Part shown: piece by piece, positions 51,784-61,326 of the stretch | How the letters are laid out: every line of letters starts with the position of its first letter | Numbering within the stretch: the first letter of the stretch is position 1 | Assembly: GCF_002015085.1 (NCBI RefSeq) | Contig: NZ_MUXW01000041.1 | Coordinates: 5,930 to 69,929, forward strand | Reading direction: 5' to 3' | Length of the DNA: 64,000 bases | Origin: Glaesserella parasuis | GTDB taxonomy: Bacteria > Pseudomonadota > Gammaproteobacteria > Enterobacterales > Pasteurellaceae | Notes under the pieces: generated by a model | What the model saw: only the letters and a program-made list of their open reading frames with translations | Databases searched by the model: none | Told to the model about the DNA's origin: nothing | Made by a program: the position numbers and the translations under genes

Positions 51784-53790
51784 ATGGCAGAACGTAGAGA
51801 ACTTGCAAATGCTATCCGTTTTTTAAGTATGGACGCAGTGCAAAAAGCAAATTCAGGTCACCCTGGTGCGCCAATGGGTATGGCGGATATTGCGGAAGTG
51901 TTATGGCGTGATTTTTTATCACACAATCCAACCAATCCAGCTTGGGCAAACCGTGACCGTTTTGTACTTTCTAACGGACACGGCTCAATGTTGATTTATA
52001 GCCTTTTACACTTAACAGGCTACGATCTTTCAATTGAAGATTTAAAACAGTTCCGTCAATTACACTCTAAAACACCAGGCCACCCAGAATATGGCTATGC
52101 ACCAGGCGTTGAAACCACAACAGGTCCGTTAGGTCAAGGGATTACTAATGCAGTAGGTATGGCGATTGCGGAAAAAACCTTAGCGGCACAGTTTAACCGT
52201 GAAGGTCACGAGATTGTAAATCACTACACTTATGCGTTCTTAGGTGACGGCTGTTTAATGGAGGGGATCTCACACGAGGCTTGCTCATTAGCAGGAACTT
52301 TAGGCTTAGGGAAATTAATTGCTTTCTACGATGACAACAATATTTCGATTGATGGTCACGTTGATGGCTGGTTCTCTGACGATACTGCAATGCGTTTTGA
52401 GTCTTACGGTTGGCAAGTTATCCGCAATGTTGATGGACACAATGCGGAACAAATTAAATTTGCAATTGAAAATGCGAAAGCAGAAAAAGATCGCCCAACC
52501 TTAATTATCTGTAAAACCATTATCGGTTATGGCTCACCAAACAAATGTAACTCGCACGATTGTCACGGTGCGCCATTAGGTGATGCAGAAATTGCGGCTG
52601 CGCGTGAATACTTAAAATGGGAACACGCACCTTTTGTTATTCCAGCTGAAATCTATGCAGAATGGGACGCAAAAGCAAAAGGCTTGCTCGCAGAGAAAGA
52701 GTGGAATGCAAAATTTGCAGCTTATGCAACCGCTTACCCAGAGCTTGCCACTGAATTTAAACGCCGTGTTGCAGGTGAATTACCAGCAAATTGGGCGGCA
52801 GAATCACAAGCATTCATTGAAAAATTACAAGCAAACCCAGCAAATATTGCAAGCCGTAAAGCGTCGCAAAATGCGATTGAAGCCTATGCACACATTCTTC
52901 CTGAATTTTTAGGCGGCTCGGCAGACTTAGCAAGTTCAAACTTAACTTTATGGTCTGGCTCAAAACCAATCCGTGCAGATTACAATGTTGATGGCAACTA
53001 TATCAACTACGGTGTGCGTGAGTTTGGCATGTCAGCGATTATGAACGGTATTGCTTTACACGGTGGCTTTATTCCATACGGTGCAACCTTCTTAATGTTT
53101 ATGGAATATGCACACAATGCGGTGCGTATGGCGGCATTAATGAAACAACGTTCATTATTTGTTTACACCCACGACTCTATCGGCTTAGGTGAAGATGGCC
53201 CAACTCACCAACCAGTTGAACAAACTGCGGCATTACGTTTAATTCCAAATCTTCAAACGTGGCGACCGTGTGACCAAGTGGAATCTGCGGTAGCGTGGAA
53301 AGCGGCTGTTGAACGTAAAGATGGCCCAAGTGCATTAATTTTCACTCGTCAAAACCTAGCTCAAATGGAACGTACTCCAGAACAACTTGCTAACGTTGCT
53401 CGCGGTGGTTATATCCTACGTCAATGTTGCGAAAAAGGCGATTGCCCAGATTTAATTTTAATCGCAACAGGTTCAGAAGTGGAATTAGCAATGAAAGCGG
53501 CGGACGTATTAAGTGCAGAGGGGCATAAAGTCCGTGTGGTTTCAATGCCAAGCACTAACGTGTTTGACGCACAAGATGAAGCTTATCGTGAATCGGTATT
53601 ACCAAGCTCAGTAACCAAACGTGTGGCGATTGAAGCGGGTATTTCAGATTTCTGGTATAAATATGTTGGCTTTGGCGGTCGCATTGTTGGTATGAATAGC
53701 TTCGGTGAATCAGCACCAGCAGGTGAATTATTCAAACTCTTCGGCTTTACTGTAGATAACGTGGTAGCGAAGGCGAAAGAGATTCTGTAA
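51784..53790 (+). CDS. tkt: Transketolase Tkt
   Basis: A 668-aa thiamine-diphosphate enzyme of the pentose phosphate pathway, moving two-carbon units between sugar phosphates. Motifs: FVLSNGHGSMLIYSLLHLTG, TTGPLGQGITNAVGMA, the TPP motif GDGCLMEGISHEA...FYDDNNISIDG, GVREFGMSAIMNGIALHGG and DSIGLGEDGPTHQPVEQ. Length is normal. A CRP-like site is upstream and a strong terminator downstream, so it is a single transcription unit. Confidence 0.97.
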   Translation: MAERRELANAIRFLSMDAVQKANSGHPGAPMGMADIAEVLWRDFLSHNPTNPAWANRDRFVLSNGHGSMLIYSLLHLTGYDLSIEDLKQFRQLHSKTPGHPEYGYAPGVETTTGPLGQGITNAVGMAIAEKTLAAQFNREGHEIVNHYTYAFLGDGCLMEGISHEACSLAGTLGLGKLIAFYDDNNISIDGHVDGWFSDDTAMRFESYGWQVIRNVDGHNAEQIKFAIENAKAEKDRPTLIICKTIIGYGSPNKCNSHDCHGAPLGDAEIAAAREYLKWEHAPFVIPAEIYAEWDAKAKGLLAEKEWNAKFAAYATAYPELATEFKRRVAGELPANWAAESQAFIEKLQANPANIASRKASQNAIEAYAHILPEFLGGSADLASSNLTLWSGSKPIRADYNVDGNYINYGVREFGMSAIMNGIALHGGFIPYGATFLMFMEYAHNAVRMAALMKQRSLFVYTHDSIGLGEDGPTHQPVEQTAALRLIPNLQTWRPCDQVESAVAWKAAVERKDGPSALIFTRQNLAQMERTPEQLANVARGGYILRQCCEKGDCPDLILIATGSEVELAMKAADVLSAEGHKVRVVSMPSTNVFDAQDEAYRESVLPSSVTKRVAIEAGISDFWYKYVGFGGRIVGMNSFGESAPAGELFKLFGFTVDNVVAKAKEIL

Positions 53791-53807
53791 TCATATAGAA
53801 TGTGGCA

Positions 53808-53839
53808 AAATAAGGGGATTTTATATCCCCTTATTTTTT
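53808..53839 (+). terminator. Terminator of tkt
   Basis: AAATAAGGGGAT (53808-53819) and ATCCCCTTATTT (53825-53836), a 12-bp stem with a 5-base loop, followed by TTT. It is 17 bases past the tkt stop. Confidence 0.88.
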
Positions 53840-53863
53840 AGTTTCTATTTGGGAAATCAGAAA

Positions 53864-54904
53864 ATGAAGAAAATTCTTGTTATTCGTAACGATAAAATTG
53901 GCGATTTTATGCTGGCTTGGGCGGCATTTGCGATGTTAAAAAAATCAATGCCGAATTGCCAAATTATTGCCCTTGTTCCTAAATATACAGCACCATTAGC
54001 AGAAATCTGCCCTTATTTAGATGGTACTATTTTGGATAGTTCAGATAAACAAAATAAAGCTGAAAATGAACGAGTGTTACAAGCGGTAAGATCAGCACAG
54101 TTTGATGCAGTGATTAGTTTTGTGTCTGATTGGTATAATGCCAAATTGGTTTGGAAAAGCCGTATTGTCTACCGTTTAGCACCCGCAACGAAACTCTTTC
54201 AATTTTTATATAATCATCGTTTAACCCAGCGTCGTTCTCGTTCTGAAAAAGCAGAGTATGAATATAATTTAGACTTGGTACGTTATTTTTTAAAAGATAA
54301 TCAAATTACAGCGATTGAGCCAACAACACCCTATTTGTCTTTTGATAATGAATGTTTGAATATGCAAAAAAGCAAATTAATGGAGTTGCTAAAGTTAGAT
54401 GGCAATAAAAAATGGCTTTTTGTTCATAGTAGTACAGGGGGATCTGCGACGAATTTATCTTTGAATCAATATGCAGATTTAATTTCAGGGATTTTAGCGA
54501 AATTTGATTGCCAAGTGATTTTGACAGCAGGGCCAAATGAAAGTGAAACTGCTCAGGCATTGCAACAATTAGTAAATCATAAGAATGTGGTGATTTACGA
54601 TAAAAATGATGGATTAGTCGATTTTGCCAAATCGTTAGCCTGTGCTGATCTCTTTATTGCAGGTTCAACAGGACCTTTACACATTTGTGGTGCATTAAAT
54701 ATTGCAACGGTCGGCTTTTACCCAAGTCGTCTATCTGCTATTCCACGCCGTTGGAAACCGTTAAATGATGCCGATAAACATATCGCATTTTGTCCGCCAT
54801 CGGATAAGGCTTCGCAAAAAAATTTAACCTTAATTCCGATGGATAAAGCATTAACGGAGATTCTGCCGTTTATGAGACAAATCATGGATAATAAAAAATT
54901 ATAG
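53864..54904 (+). CDS. Glycosyltransferase family 9 (LPS heptosyltransferase-like)
   Basis: A 346-aa GT9 protein, the family of ADP-heptose:LPS heptosyltransferases. Motifs: LVIRNDKIGDFMLAWAAFAML at the N-terminus, FVHSSTGGSATNLSLNQYAD, and the nucleotide-sugar region LIAGSTGPLHICGALNIATVGFYP. The ATG at 53864 is preferred over a TTG at 53849. It probably adds heptose in the LPS/LOS inner or outer core; the exact linkage cannot be read. A USS core lies inside the gene near 54080. Confidence 0.85.
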   Translation: MKKILVIRNDKIGDFMLAWAAFAMLKKSMPNCQIIALVPKYTAPLAEICPYLDGTILDSSDKQNKAENERVLQAVRSAQFDAVISFVSDWYNAKLVWKSRIVYRLAPATKLFQFLYNHRLTQRRSRSEKAEYEYNLDLVRYFLKDNQITAIEPTTPYLSFDNECLNMQKSKLMELLKLDGNKKWLFVHSSTGGSATNLSLNQYADLISGILAKFDCQVILTAGPNESETAQALQQLVNHKNVVIYDKNDGLVDFAKSLACADLFIAGSTGPLHICGALNIATVGFYPSRLSAIPRRWKPLNDADKHIAFCPPSDKASQKNLTLIPMDKALTEILPFMRQIMDNKKL

Positions 54905-55008
54905 GATAGTAAGTAGTAATATGTTTTAGTTATTACTAGTAATTAAATGTTATTAATATAGTATTTTTTATTGTTATAATCTATCTACTTTTGAATTAGA
55001 GAGGCTAC

Positions 55009-55436
55009 ATGCAAAAAAGAATTTTTAATTTTATCCAGAAAAAATATTTATGTATTATAAGTTGTGCAAGGAATAATATTCCTTGGTCTAATGCATTTTA
55101 TTATGTATTTGATGAAGATAATCTGCGTTTAATTTTTGTGACGAGTTTAACGACTTATCATAGTCAAGTGATGTTAGAGAATCCTAATATTTCTGGTACA
55201 ATCTTTGTACCAACGCGTTTTCATCCCTCTTTACAAGGTGTTCAATTTACAGGTAAAGCAAGAAAATTAGAGGAGGATGAAAAAATATTGCTAGAGAATT
55301 ATATAAAAAAGAATATTCACATGAACTTATTGATAAATTGTCTATTTGGGAAGCAAAATTAGAGTATGCTAGATTAATTGATAATTCATTAGGATTATTT
55401 AGTGTAATAGAATGGAATGGGGAAGAATATTTCTAA
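55009..55436 (+). pseudogene. Pyridoxamine-phosphate-oxidase-like (YhbP-type) flavoprotein, frameshifted
   Basis: The first frame runs 55009-55362 (117 aa): LCIISCARNNIPWSNAFYYV and GTIFVPTRFHPSLQGVQFTG are typical of small FMN-binding PNPOx-like/YhbP proteins. It then ends prematurely. A shift at an A6 run near 55305 restores EYSHELIDKLSIWEAKLEYA and LGLFSVIEWNGEEYF ending at 55434-55436, the expected C-terminus, giving about 142 aa. The break is either a real pseudogene mutation, a slippage site or a sequencing error. Neighbours are a GT9 gene and rmlB; the role is unknown. Confidence 0.7.
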
Positions 55437-55502
55437 TATATAGTTTTATACTTTCAACATCATAGATTCTTTTGAGAAATAAATTTATTAGAACATAACA
55501 GT

Positions 55503-56558
55503 ATGAATATAAAAATTCTTATTACTGGTGGTGCAGGTTTTATTGGATCTGCAATGATTAGGTATATTATTAATAATACTCAAGACTTAGTAATTAATAT
55601 AGATAAATTAACTTATGCAGGTAATTTAAGCTCATTAGAGGAGATTTCTAATAGTTCTCGTTATGCATTTAAACAAATAGATATTTGCGATAAAATAGCC
55701 TTAGAGCAGATATTTAATGAATATCAGCCAGACATAGTAATGCATTTAGCTGCAGAAAGCCATGTAGATCGTTCTATTAAGAATTCGGAAGTATTTATTA
55801 AGACTAATATTTGGGGAACTTATACTTTATTAGAAGTAGCTCGTAAATATTGGAATGATTTGCCAGAGGAAAAAAAATCTATATTTCGTTTCCATCATAT
55901 TTCTACTGACGAGGTTTATGGTGATTTAGGAACAAGTGAGAGGCAGTTTACAGAAATCATGCCTTATGCTCCTTCTAACCCCTATTCGGCATCAAAAGCC
56001 GCAAGCGATCATTTAGTGCATGCTTGGAGGCGTACTTATGGGGTACCAACTATCGTAACAAATTGCTCAAATAATTATGGTCCCTTTCATTTTCCTGAAA
56101 AATTGATTCCATTGATCATCTTGAATGCAATAGAAGGAAAGAAATTACCAATCTATGGTAATGGGTTACAAGTTCGTGATTGGTTATTTGTTGAAGATCA
56201 TGTGAGAGCTTTATATAAGGTAATTAAAGAAGGTAGAGTGGGAGAAAGTTATAATATTGGTGGTGATAGTACAAAAAGTAATCTGGAGGTGGTTTATGCT
56301 ATTTGTGAAATATTAGAAGAACTACTTCCACATAAGCCAAAAGGTGTAAAGAAATATAAAGATCTAATTTCTTATGTACCGGATCGTCTAGGGCATGATA
56401 CTCGTTATGCTATTGATTCAACTAAAATTCGCGAAGAATTAGATTGGAAACCTCAAGAAACTTTTGAAAGTGGAATTCGTAAGACAGTAGAGTGGTATTT
56501 AAATAATCAAAAATGGTGGAAAAGCATAAGAAAAAATAATTTTTCGTATTCTTGTTAA
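55503..56558 (+). CDS. rfbB: dTDP-glucose 4,6-dehydratase RmlB
   Basis: A 351-aa extended SDR enzyme making dTDP-4-keto-6-deoxyglucose, precursor of rhamnose and other deoxysugars of surface polysaccharides. Motifs: TGGAGFIGSAMIRYI (NAD binding), HLAAESHVDRSI, STDEVYGDLG, Tyr161-x3-Lys165 in YSASKAASD, NCSNNYGPFHFPEKLIPL. It is complete but alone: rmlA, rmlC and rmlD are not in the window. Its A/T content is higher than that of the flanking core genes, suggesting a separate origin. Confidence 0.93.
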   Translation: MNIKILITGGAGFIGSAMIRYIINNTQDLVINIDKLTYAGNLSSLEEISNSSRYAFKQIDICDKIALEQIFNEYQPDIVMHLAAESHVDRSIKNSEVFIKTNIWGTYTLLEVARKYWNDLPEEKKSIFRFHHISTDEVYGDLGTSERQFTEIMPYAPSNPYSASKAASDHLVHAWRRTYGVPTIVTNCSNNYGPFHFPEKLIPLIILNAIEGKKLPIYGNGLQVRDWLFVEDHVRALYKVIKEGRVGESYNIGGDSTKSNLEVVYAICEILEELLPHKPKGVKKYKDLISYVPDRLGHDTRYAIDSTKIREELDWKPQETFESGIRKTVEWYLNNQKWWKSIRKNNFSYSC

Positions 56559-56701
56559 ACAAAATAGATATTCATTCCTTAGCAACATTCTGAATGATTA
56601 AACTTAAGAATACCTTTGGTTATTTTATCGCTGTAGAGTGAATTTGCTAATTACTATTTTAACAAAAGTTATTGAATTTTATCTTCTTTCAAATACTTAT
56701 G

Positions 56702-57580
56702 TTATAAATGAGTAAGCCTATCTATTAGTGGATCTTCAAATATAAACCCTGCAGATTGTAATTTGTGAGGCACAAGCGGTTGATTATCTAATAACAATTG
56801 CGAACGTTCACCTAATAACCATTTTAAGATCCATTCAGGCACAGTAAAAAAAGCTGGACGTTTAAGGTGTTGAGCCAATTTTTGATTGAGGGCAGAATTA
56901 GTCAGTAGATTTGGCGACACTAAATTAAAAGCACCATTGCATTCGAAATGATTGAGTAGAAATAAAATTGCCCGAATTTCATCATTTAGCGAAATCCAAG
57001 CCCAGTGCTGTTTACCAGATCCTAGTTTTCCCCCTAAACCGAAACGGTAAAGCGGTAACATTTTTTGTAATGCACCGCCTGTTTTATCTAATACAATGCC
57101 TGTGCGGATAAGACAAACTCTCGTTTTATCACTTTGAGCTTGTAAGGCGGTCTTTTCCCACTGAAAACAGAGCTGGGCTGGAAAAGTTGTACCACAAGCG
57201 GTCTGTTCATCATAACTTTTTCCTTCCGCCAAATTGCCATAAAAACCTGTTGCCGATCCCGAAATAAAAGTGTGTGGGGGCGTGTCGCTCGCTTGAATTA
57301 GTTCGACTAAACGCTGGGTTATACTAAGACGACTTTGTATTAATTTTTGTTTCTGTGTTGTACTCCAAGCTTTGTCAAAAATCGGCTCGCCAGCAAGATT
57401 AATCACCGCATCGAATGTATTTAAATGCTGGAAAGCGGTAAGATCTTGGCAAAAACTTACCGCTTGTTGATGAGGTAGCCTTTGGCGAGTCAGTACGGTT
57501 AGCTGATGTCCTTGCTTGATTAAAGCCTGACAAAGTGCTTTTCCAATAAAGCCTGTTCCGCCAGTAATCAGTATGTTCAT
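56702..57580 (-). CDS. yfcH: TIGR01777 family epimerase YfcH
   Basis: A 292-aa SDR39U1-type nucleotide-sugar-epimerase-like protein. Motifs: ILITGGTGFIGKALCQAL, FDAVINLAGEPIFDKAWS, FISGSATGFYGN and RTGIVLDKTGGALQKML, plus a C-terminal DUF1731-like section (AFFTVPEWILKWLLGERSQL). Substrate unknown. Its start overlaps the argR stop by one base, so the two genes are translationally coupled. Several uptake-signal cores lie in the gene. Confidence 0.92.
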   Translation of the reverse strand: MNILITGGTGFIGKALCQALIKQGHQLTVLTRQRLPHQQAVSFCQDLTAFQHLNTFDAVINLAGEPIFDKAWSTTQKQKLIQSRLSITQRLVELIQASDTPPHTFISGSATGFYGNLAEGKSYDEQTACGTTFPAQLCFQWEKTALQAQSDKTRVCLIRTGIVLDKTGGALQKMLPLYRFGLGGKLGSGKQHWAWISLNDEIRAILFLLNHFECNGAFNLVSPNLLTNSALNQKLAQHLKRPAFFTVPEWILKWLLGERSQLLLDNQPLVPHKLQSAGFIFEDPLIDRLTHL

Positions 57581-58041
57581 TAGAGTGAGCTATCAAAAAG
57601 TTCTGTAATAGTTGCAATCAATGTTGAAATAGAGGTATCACGAGTTGGGGTAATGAAAATCGTATCATCGCCTGCGATAGTCCCAAGTATGCCTTCTGCT
57701 TTTCCCATTGAGTCCAGTAATCGAGCGATCAACTGTGCGGCACCAGGACTTGTACGAACAACAATCAAACTTTCATTATGGTCGATATCGATCACTAAAT
57801 TTCTTAGTGGGCTTGACGTGGTTGGAATACCGAGTTCTGCTGGTAAGTGATAAACCATTTCCATTTTTGTATTTCGGGTGCGGACTGCCCCAAATTTACT
57901 CAACATTCGGGATACTTTTGATTGATTGATATGCTCGAATCCCATTTCTTGCAACGCAGTGACAATTTCGCTTTGTGAACCAAATTTTTCTTCTCGTAAC
58001 AATGATTTAAAAGCTTCGTTGAGAGAGTCGAGTTTTTCCAC
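57580..58041 (-). CDS. argR: Arginine repressor ArgR
   Basis: A 153-aa arginine-responsive hexameric repressor. The winged-helix part has LLREEKFGSQSEIVTALQEM and NQSKVSRMLSKFGAVRTRN. The C-terminal arginine-binding domain contains VVRTSPGAAQLIARLLDSM and EGILGTIAGDDTIFITP, with the conserved Gly-Thr-x-Ala-Gly-Asp-Asp. It is divergent from mdh, as in E. coli. It should control arginine genes such as argG (47113-48444). Confidence 0.96.
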   Translation of the reverse strand: MEKLDSLNEAFKSLLREEKFGSQSEIVTALQEMGFEHINQSKVSRMLSKFGAVRTRNTKMEMVYHLPAELGIPTTSSPLRNLVIDIDHNESLIVVRTSPGAAQLIARLLDSMGKAEGILGTIAGDDTIFITPTRDTSISTLIATITELFDSSL

Positions 58042-58242
58042 TTATTATCCTTTTATTTTTATGCAATTGTAGCCGTAAATATGCAGAATTGTTACCTATT
58101 TATTCACGGAAATCAATCTAAACTCACTTTTTTTCTCGAAAATTTGCGGTAAGTCGCAAAATTGTATTTTGGTATTTGAAAGTTACTATGAATTTACATA
58201 CACTTTCGCTATTAAATTTACATAACCTATGAGGAGAAACTT

Positions 58243-59187
58243 ATGAAAGTTGCAGTATTAGGCGCAGCAGGCGGTATCGGTCAAGCATTAGCTTTATTAT
58301 TAAAGTTACAACTTCCGGCTGGCACAAACCTCGCACTTTATGATATTGCCCCTGTTACCCCAGGTGTTGCAGTTGATGTGAGCCATATTCCAACAGCCGT
58401 AAAAGTGGCTGGCTATGCAGGCGAAGATCCAACACCAGCTTTAGAAGGAGCAAATTTAGTTTTAATTTCTGCGGGTGTGGCTCGTAAACCAGGTATGGAT
58501 CGTTCTGATCTATTCAATATTAATGCAGGTATTGTTCGTAACTTAATTGAAAAAGTCGCAACAGTTTGCCCAACTGCTTGCGTAGGGATTATTACTAACC
58601 CAGTAAATACCACTGTTGCTATCGCCGCAGAAGTCTTGAAAAAAGCAGGCGTTTACGATAAACGTAAATTATTCGGCGTTACATCACTCGATGTATTACG
58701 TTCAGAAACCTTTGTAGCTGAATTAAAAGGTAAAGATGTCAATGATGTTAAAGTGCCTGTTATTGGTGGTCACTCAGGTGTAACCATTCTGCCTTTACTA
58801 TCTCAAGCTTCTGAAGAAGATAAAATTGACTTCACCGCAGAAGAAGTGGCAGCATTAACCAAACGTATTCAAAATGCAGGTACGGAAGTGGTAGAAGCTA
58901 AAGCAGGTGGCGGATCCGCGACTTTATCTATGGCTCAAGCAGCTGCTCGTTTCGCTCGTGCAGTGTTAAAAGGCTTGACTGGTGAACACGTTGTTGAATA
59001 TGCTTATGTTGAAGGCAATGGCGAGTATGCTCGTTTCTTCGCACAACCAGTTCGTTTAGGCTTAAATGGTGTAGAAGAGTTGTTACCTATCGGTACTTTA
59101 AGTGCTTATGAGGAAGCAGCTGTTCAAGCGATGATCCCAACCTTAAAAGCAGATATTGAGTTAGGCGAAAAATTTGTAAACGGTTAG
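58243..59187 (+). CDS. mdh: Malate dehydrogenase Mdh
   Basis: A 314-aa NAD-dependent TCA-cycle enzyme. The Rossmann motif is VAVLGAAGGIGQALALLLK, the mobile loop GVARKPGMDRSDLFNINAGI contains substrate-binding Arg, and VPVIGGHSGVTILPLLSQ carries the catalytic His. An AGGAG ribosome site precedes the start. The gene is divergent from argR and ends in its own terminator. Confidence 0.97.
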   Translation: MKVAVLGAAGGIGQALALLLKLQLPAGTNLALYDIAPVTPGVAVDVSHIPTAVKVAGYAGEDPTPALEGANLVLISAGVARKPGMDRSDLFNINAGIVRNLIEKVATVCPTACVGIITNPVNTTVAIAAEVLKKAGVYDKRKLFGVTSLDVLRSETFVAELKGKDVNDVKVPVIGGHSGVTILPLLSQASEEDKIDFTAEEVAALTKRIQNAGTEVVEAKAGGGSATLSMAQAAARFARAVLKGLTGEHVVEYAYVEGNGEYARFFAQPVRLGLNGVEELLPIGTLSAYEEAAVQAMIPTLKADIELGEKFVNG

Positions 59188-59220
59188 TCTTGAATTTATC
59201 GTAAAATCACGCCATGATAC

Positions 59221-59255
59221 AAAGGCTGGAAGCTTCTTCTGTTTTCAGCCTTTTT
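59221..59255 (+). terminator. Terminator of mdh
   Basis: AAAGGCTG (59221-59228) and CAGCCTTT (59246-59253) form an 8-bp stem with a T-rich loop followed by TT. It lies 33 bases past the mdh stop and just before ybbN, so ybbN needs its own promoter or read-through. Confidence 0.75.
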
Positions 59256-59277
59256 ATATACTATTATGGGGCTAAAT

Positions 59278-60126
59278 ATGGATTATCTTATTAACGTCAA
59301 TAACACTAATTTTAGTGAAGTTATTAAAGCTGCAGCGGAAGTCCCTGTCGTTTTTCATTTTATTTCTTCCCGTGAGCCTCGTTCACTTGAGATGGAAGCA
59401 TATTTTCGTCGTTTAAACGATGAATATCCAAAGCAATTTCTACTTGCTATCGTCAACTGTGATGAATACCCGATGATTGCCGCACAATTTCGCATACAAG
59501 CGGTGCCTACAAGTTATTTCTTTGCAAATGGGCAACCTGTTGATGTGATTGAGGGTGAAATAAATGAACAAGAATTACGGGTTCGTCTAAGCAACATTTT
59601 ACCCAAAGAAGAAGAACTTCAATTCGCTCAGGCACTTGAATTTCTAGAAGCAGAACAGTATGAACTTGCGTTACCATTATTAAAAAATGCTTGGGAGCTG
59701 ACAGATAAGAAAAACAGTGATTTTGCGTTACTCTATGCTGAAACCTATATTGCAATGAAGCAAGTTGAACCAGCTAAAGCAATCTTAATGCAAGTTCCAA
59801 TTCAAGATAGAGATAGCCGTTGGCAAGGTTTGCAAGATCAAATTCTATTACTAGAACAAGCGGCTAATTCCCCAGAAATTCAACAACTCCAAGCTGATTA
59901 TACTAAGACTAAAAGTCCTGAGATTGCCGTAAAATTGGCAAATCAGTTACATCAAGTTGGTAGGAATGAAGAAGCTCTAGAATTATTATATGATTGGTTG
60001 AAACATGACCTTTCAGCAGGTAATGGAGAAATTAAAAAGCAATTTCTCGCTACTTTATCTGCAATGGGGAATTCCGATCCTCTTGTTCCTAAATATCGCA
60101 GACAACTTTACTCTTTATTGTATTAG
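59278..60126 (+). CDS. ybbN: Thioredoxin-like co-chaperone YbbN (CnoX)
   Basis: A 282-aa protein with an N-terminal thioredoxin fold (about 1-105) and C-terminal TPR-like repeats (about 115-280). The CxxC active site is replaced by Ser-Arg-Glu-Pro in FISSREPRSLEM, as often in YbbN/CnoX, while the cis-Pro motif QAVPTSYFF remains. YbbN works with DnaK/GroEL in E. coli. The start is uncertain: 59278 has GGGG six bases upstream, while an ATG at 59266 is in frame. It lies before trxB. Confidence 0.85.
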   Translation: MDYLINVNNTNFSEVIKAAAEVPVVFHFISSREPRSLEMEAYFRRLNDEYPKQFLLAIVNCDEYPMIAAQFRIQAVPTSYFFANGQPVDVIEGEINEQELRVRLSNILPKEEELQFAQALEFLEAEQYELALPLLKNAWELTDKKNSDFALLYAETYIAMKQVEPAKAILMQVPIQDRDSRWQGLQDQILLLEQAANSPEIQQLQADYTKTKSPEIAVKLANQLHQVGRNEEALELLYDWLKHDLSAGNGEIKKQFLATLSAMGNSDPLVPKYRRQLYSLLY

Positions 60127-60164
60127 TTTTAGTAAGTGATTTTTCATATATTTAGGAGAACAAA

Positions 60165-61115
60165 ATGGCAACAAAACACGCAAAATTATTGATTTTAGGT
60201 TCTGGTCCTGCTGGTTACACAGCGGCAGTTTATGCGGCTCGTGCAAATTTAAACCCAGTATTAGTGACGGGAATGCAACAGGGCGGACAGCTCACTACAA
60301 CCACAGAGATTGAAAACTGGCCTGGGGAATTTGGCGATATTGCAGGTTCAGAGTTGATGAACAAAATGCAAAAGCACGCTGAGAAGTTCAACACTGAAAT
60401 TATTTTTGACCATATCAACAGCGTCGATCTTTCACAACGCCCATTCACCTTAAAAGGCGACTTTAATACCTTTACCTGTGATGCGTTAATTATCGCTACA
60501 GGTGCGTCAGCGAAGTACTTAGGCTTGCCTTCTGAAGAGGCTTATAAAGGTCGAGGCGTTTCGGCTTGTGCAACCTGTGATGGTTTCTTTTATCGCAATA
60601 AGCCAGTAGCAGTAATTGGCGGTGGAAATACGGCTGTGGAAGAAGCGTTATATCTTTCAAATGTAGCCTCTGTGGTACATTTAGTCCATCGCCGTGATAC
60701 TTTTCGCAGTGAAAAGATTTTAATTGACCGCTTGATGAAAAAAGTCGAAGAAGGCAAAGTGATTTTGCACACCCACAGTGTTTTAGATGAAGTATTAGGC
60801 GATAATATGGGCGTAACTGGGGTGCGTTTAAAATGTACTCAAACAGGTAATGAAGAACAGATTACGCTTGACGGCGTATTTGTCGCGATCGGGCATTCAC
60901 CAAATACGGAGATTTTTAAAGATCAACTAGAGCTTAACAATGGCTATATTGTGGTTAAGTCAGGTTTAGATGGTAATGCAACCGCAACAAGCGTTGCAGG
61001 CGTATTCGCCGCTGGTGATGTGATGGATCATAACTACCGCCAAGCGATTACTTCAGCTGGAACAGGTTGTATGGCGGCGCTTGATGCGGAGCGTTTTTTG
61101 GAATATTGCTCATAA
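60165..61115 (+). CDS. trxB: Thioredoxin reductase TrxB
   Basis: A 316-aa FAD/NADPH enzyme reducing thioredoxin. FAD binding: LLILGSGPAGYTAAVYAARA; redox centre CATC in VSACATCDGFFYRN; NADPH loop VAVIGGGNTAVEEALYLSNV with VHRRDTFR; C-terminal FAD motif AGVFAAGDVMDHNYRQAITS. All functional residues are present. A TTTAGGAGAACAAA ribosome site precedes the start. It follows ybbN after 38 bases. Confidence 0.97.
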   Translation: MATKHAKLLILGSGPAGYTAAVYAARANLNPVLVTGMQQGGQLTTTTEIENWPGEFGDIAGSELMNKMQKHAEKFNTEIIFDHINSVDLSQRPFTLKGDFNTFTCDALIIATGASAKYLGLPSEEAYKGRGVSACATCDGFFYRNKPVAVIGGGNTAVEEALYLSNVASVVHLVHRRDTFRSEKILIDRLMKKVEEGKVILHTHSVLDEVLGDNMGVTGVRLKCTQTGNEEQITLDGVFVAIGHSPNTEIFKDQLELNNGYIVVKSGLDGNATATSVAGVFAAGDVMDHNYRQAITSAGTGCMAALDAERFLEYCS

Positions 61116-61127
61116 CTTTTGACATAG

Positions 61128-61181
61128 TAGACAAAATAGTTGCTAATGTTTGTTTTCTTTAAATATTAGCAACCTTGTCTA
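61128..61181 (+). terminator. Long hairpin after trxB
   Basis: TAGACAA (61128-61134) pairs with TTGTCTA (61175-61181) and GTTGCTAAT (61139-61147) with ATTAGCAAC (61165-61173), separated by a small internal bulge. There is no T-run behind it, so it may be a factor-dependent terminator or mRNA-stabilising hairpin. The rest of the gap to 61326 shows no gene. Confidence 0.5.
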
Positions 61182-61326
61182 TTACATCTAGATCGTTTGT
61201 TCCCAGTATTTTCCTCATTGTAGGGAGCAATATTTCAGTCACAATTATTTGTTGTGCTCAATTTTCTTAAGATAAGAATATGTGTTAAGAGGCAGAAAAT
61301 TAAAGTGGGTGGAATCCTTCAGTTGA

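Noticed and set aside
58042..58242. ARG boxes for ArgR autoregulation in the argR-mdh gap, and before argG
   Set aside because: Only partial matches such as TGAATTTACAT were seen; no pair of half-sites with correct spacing.
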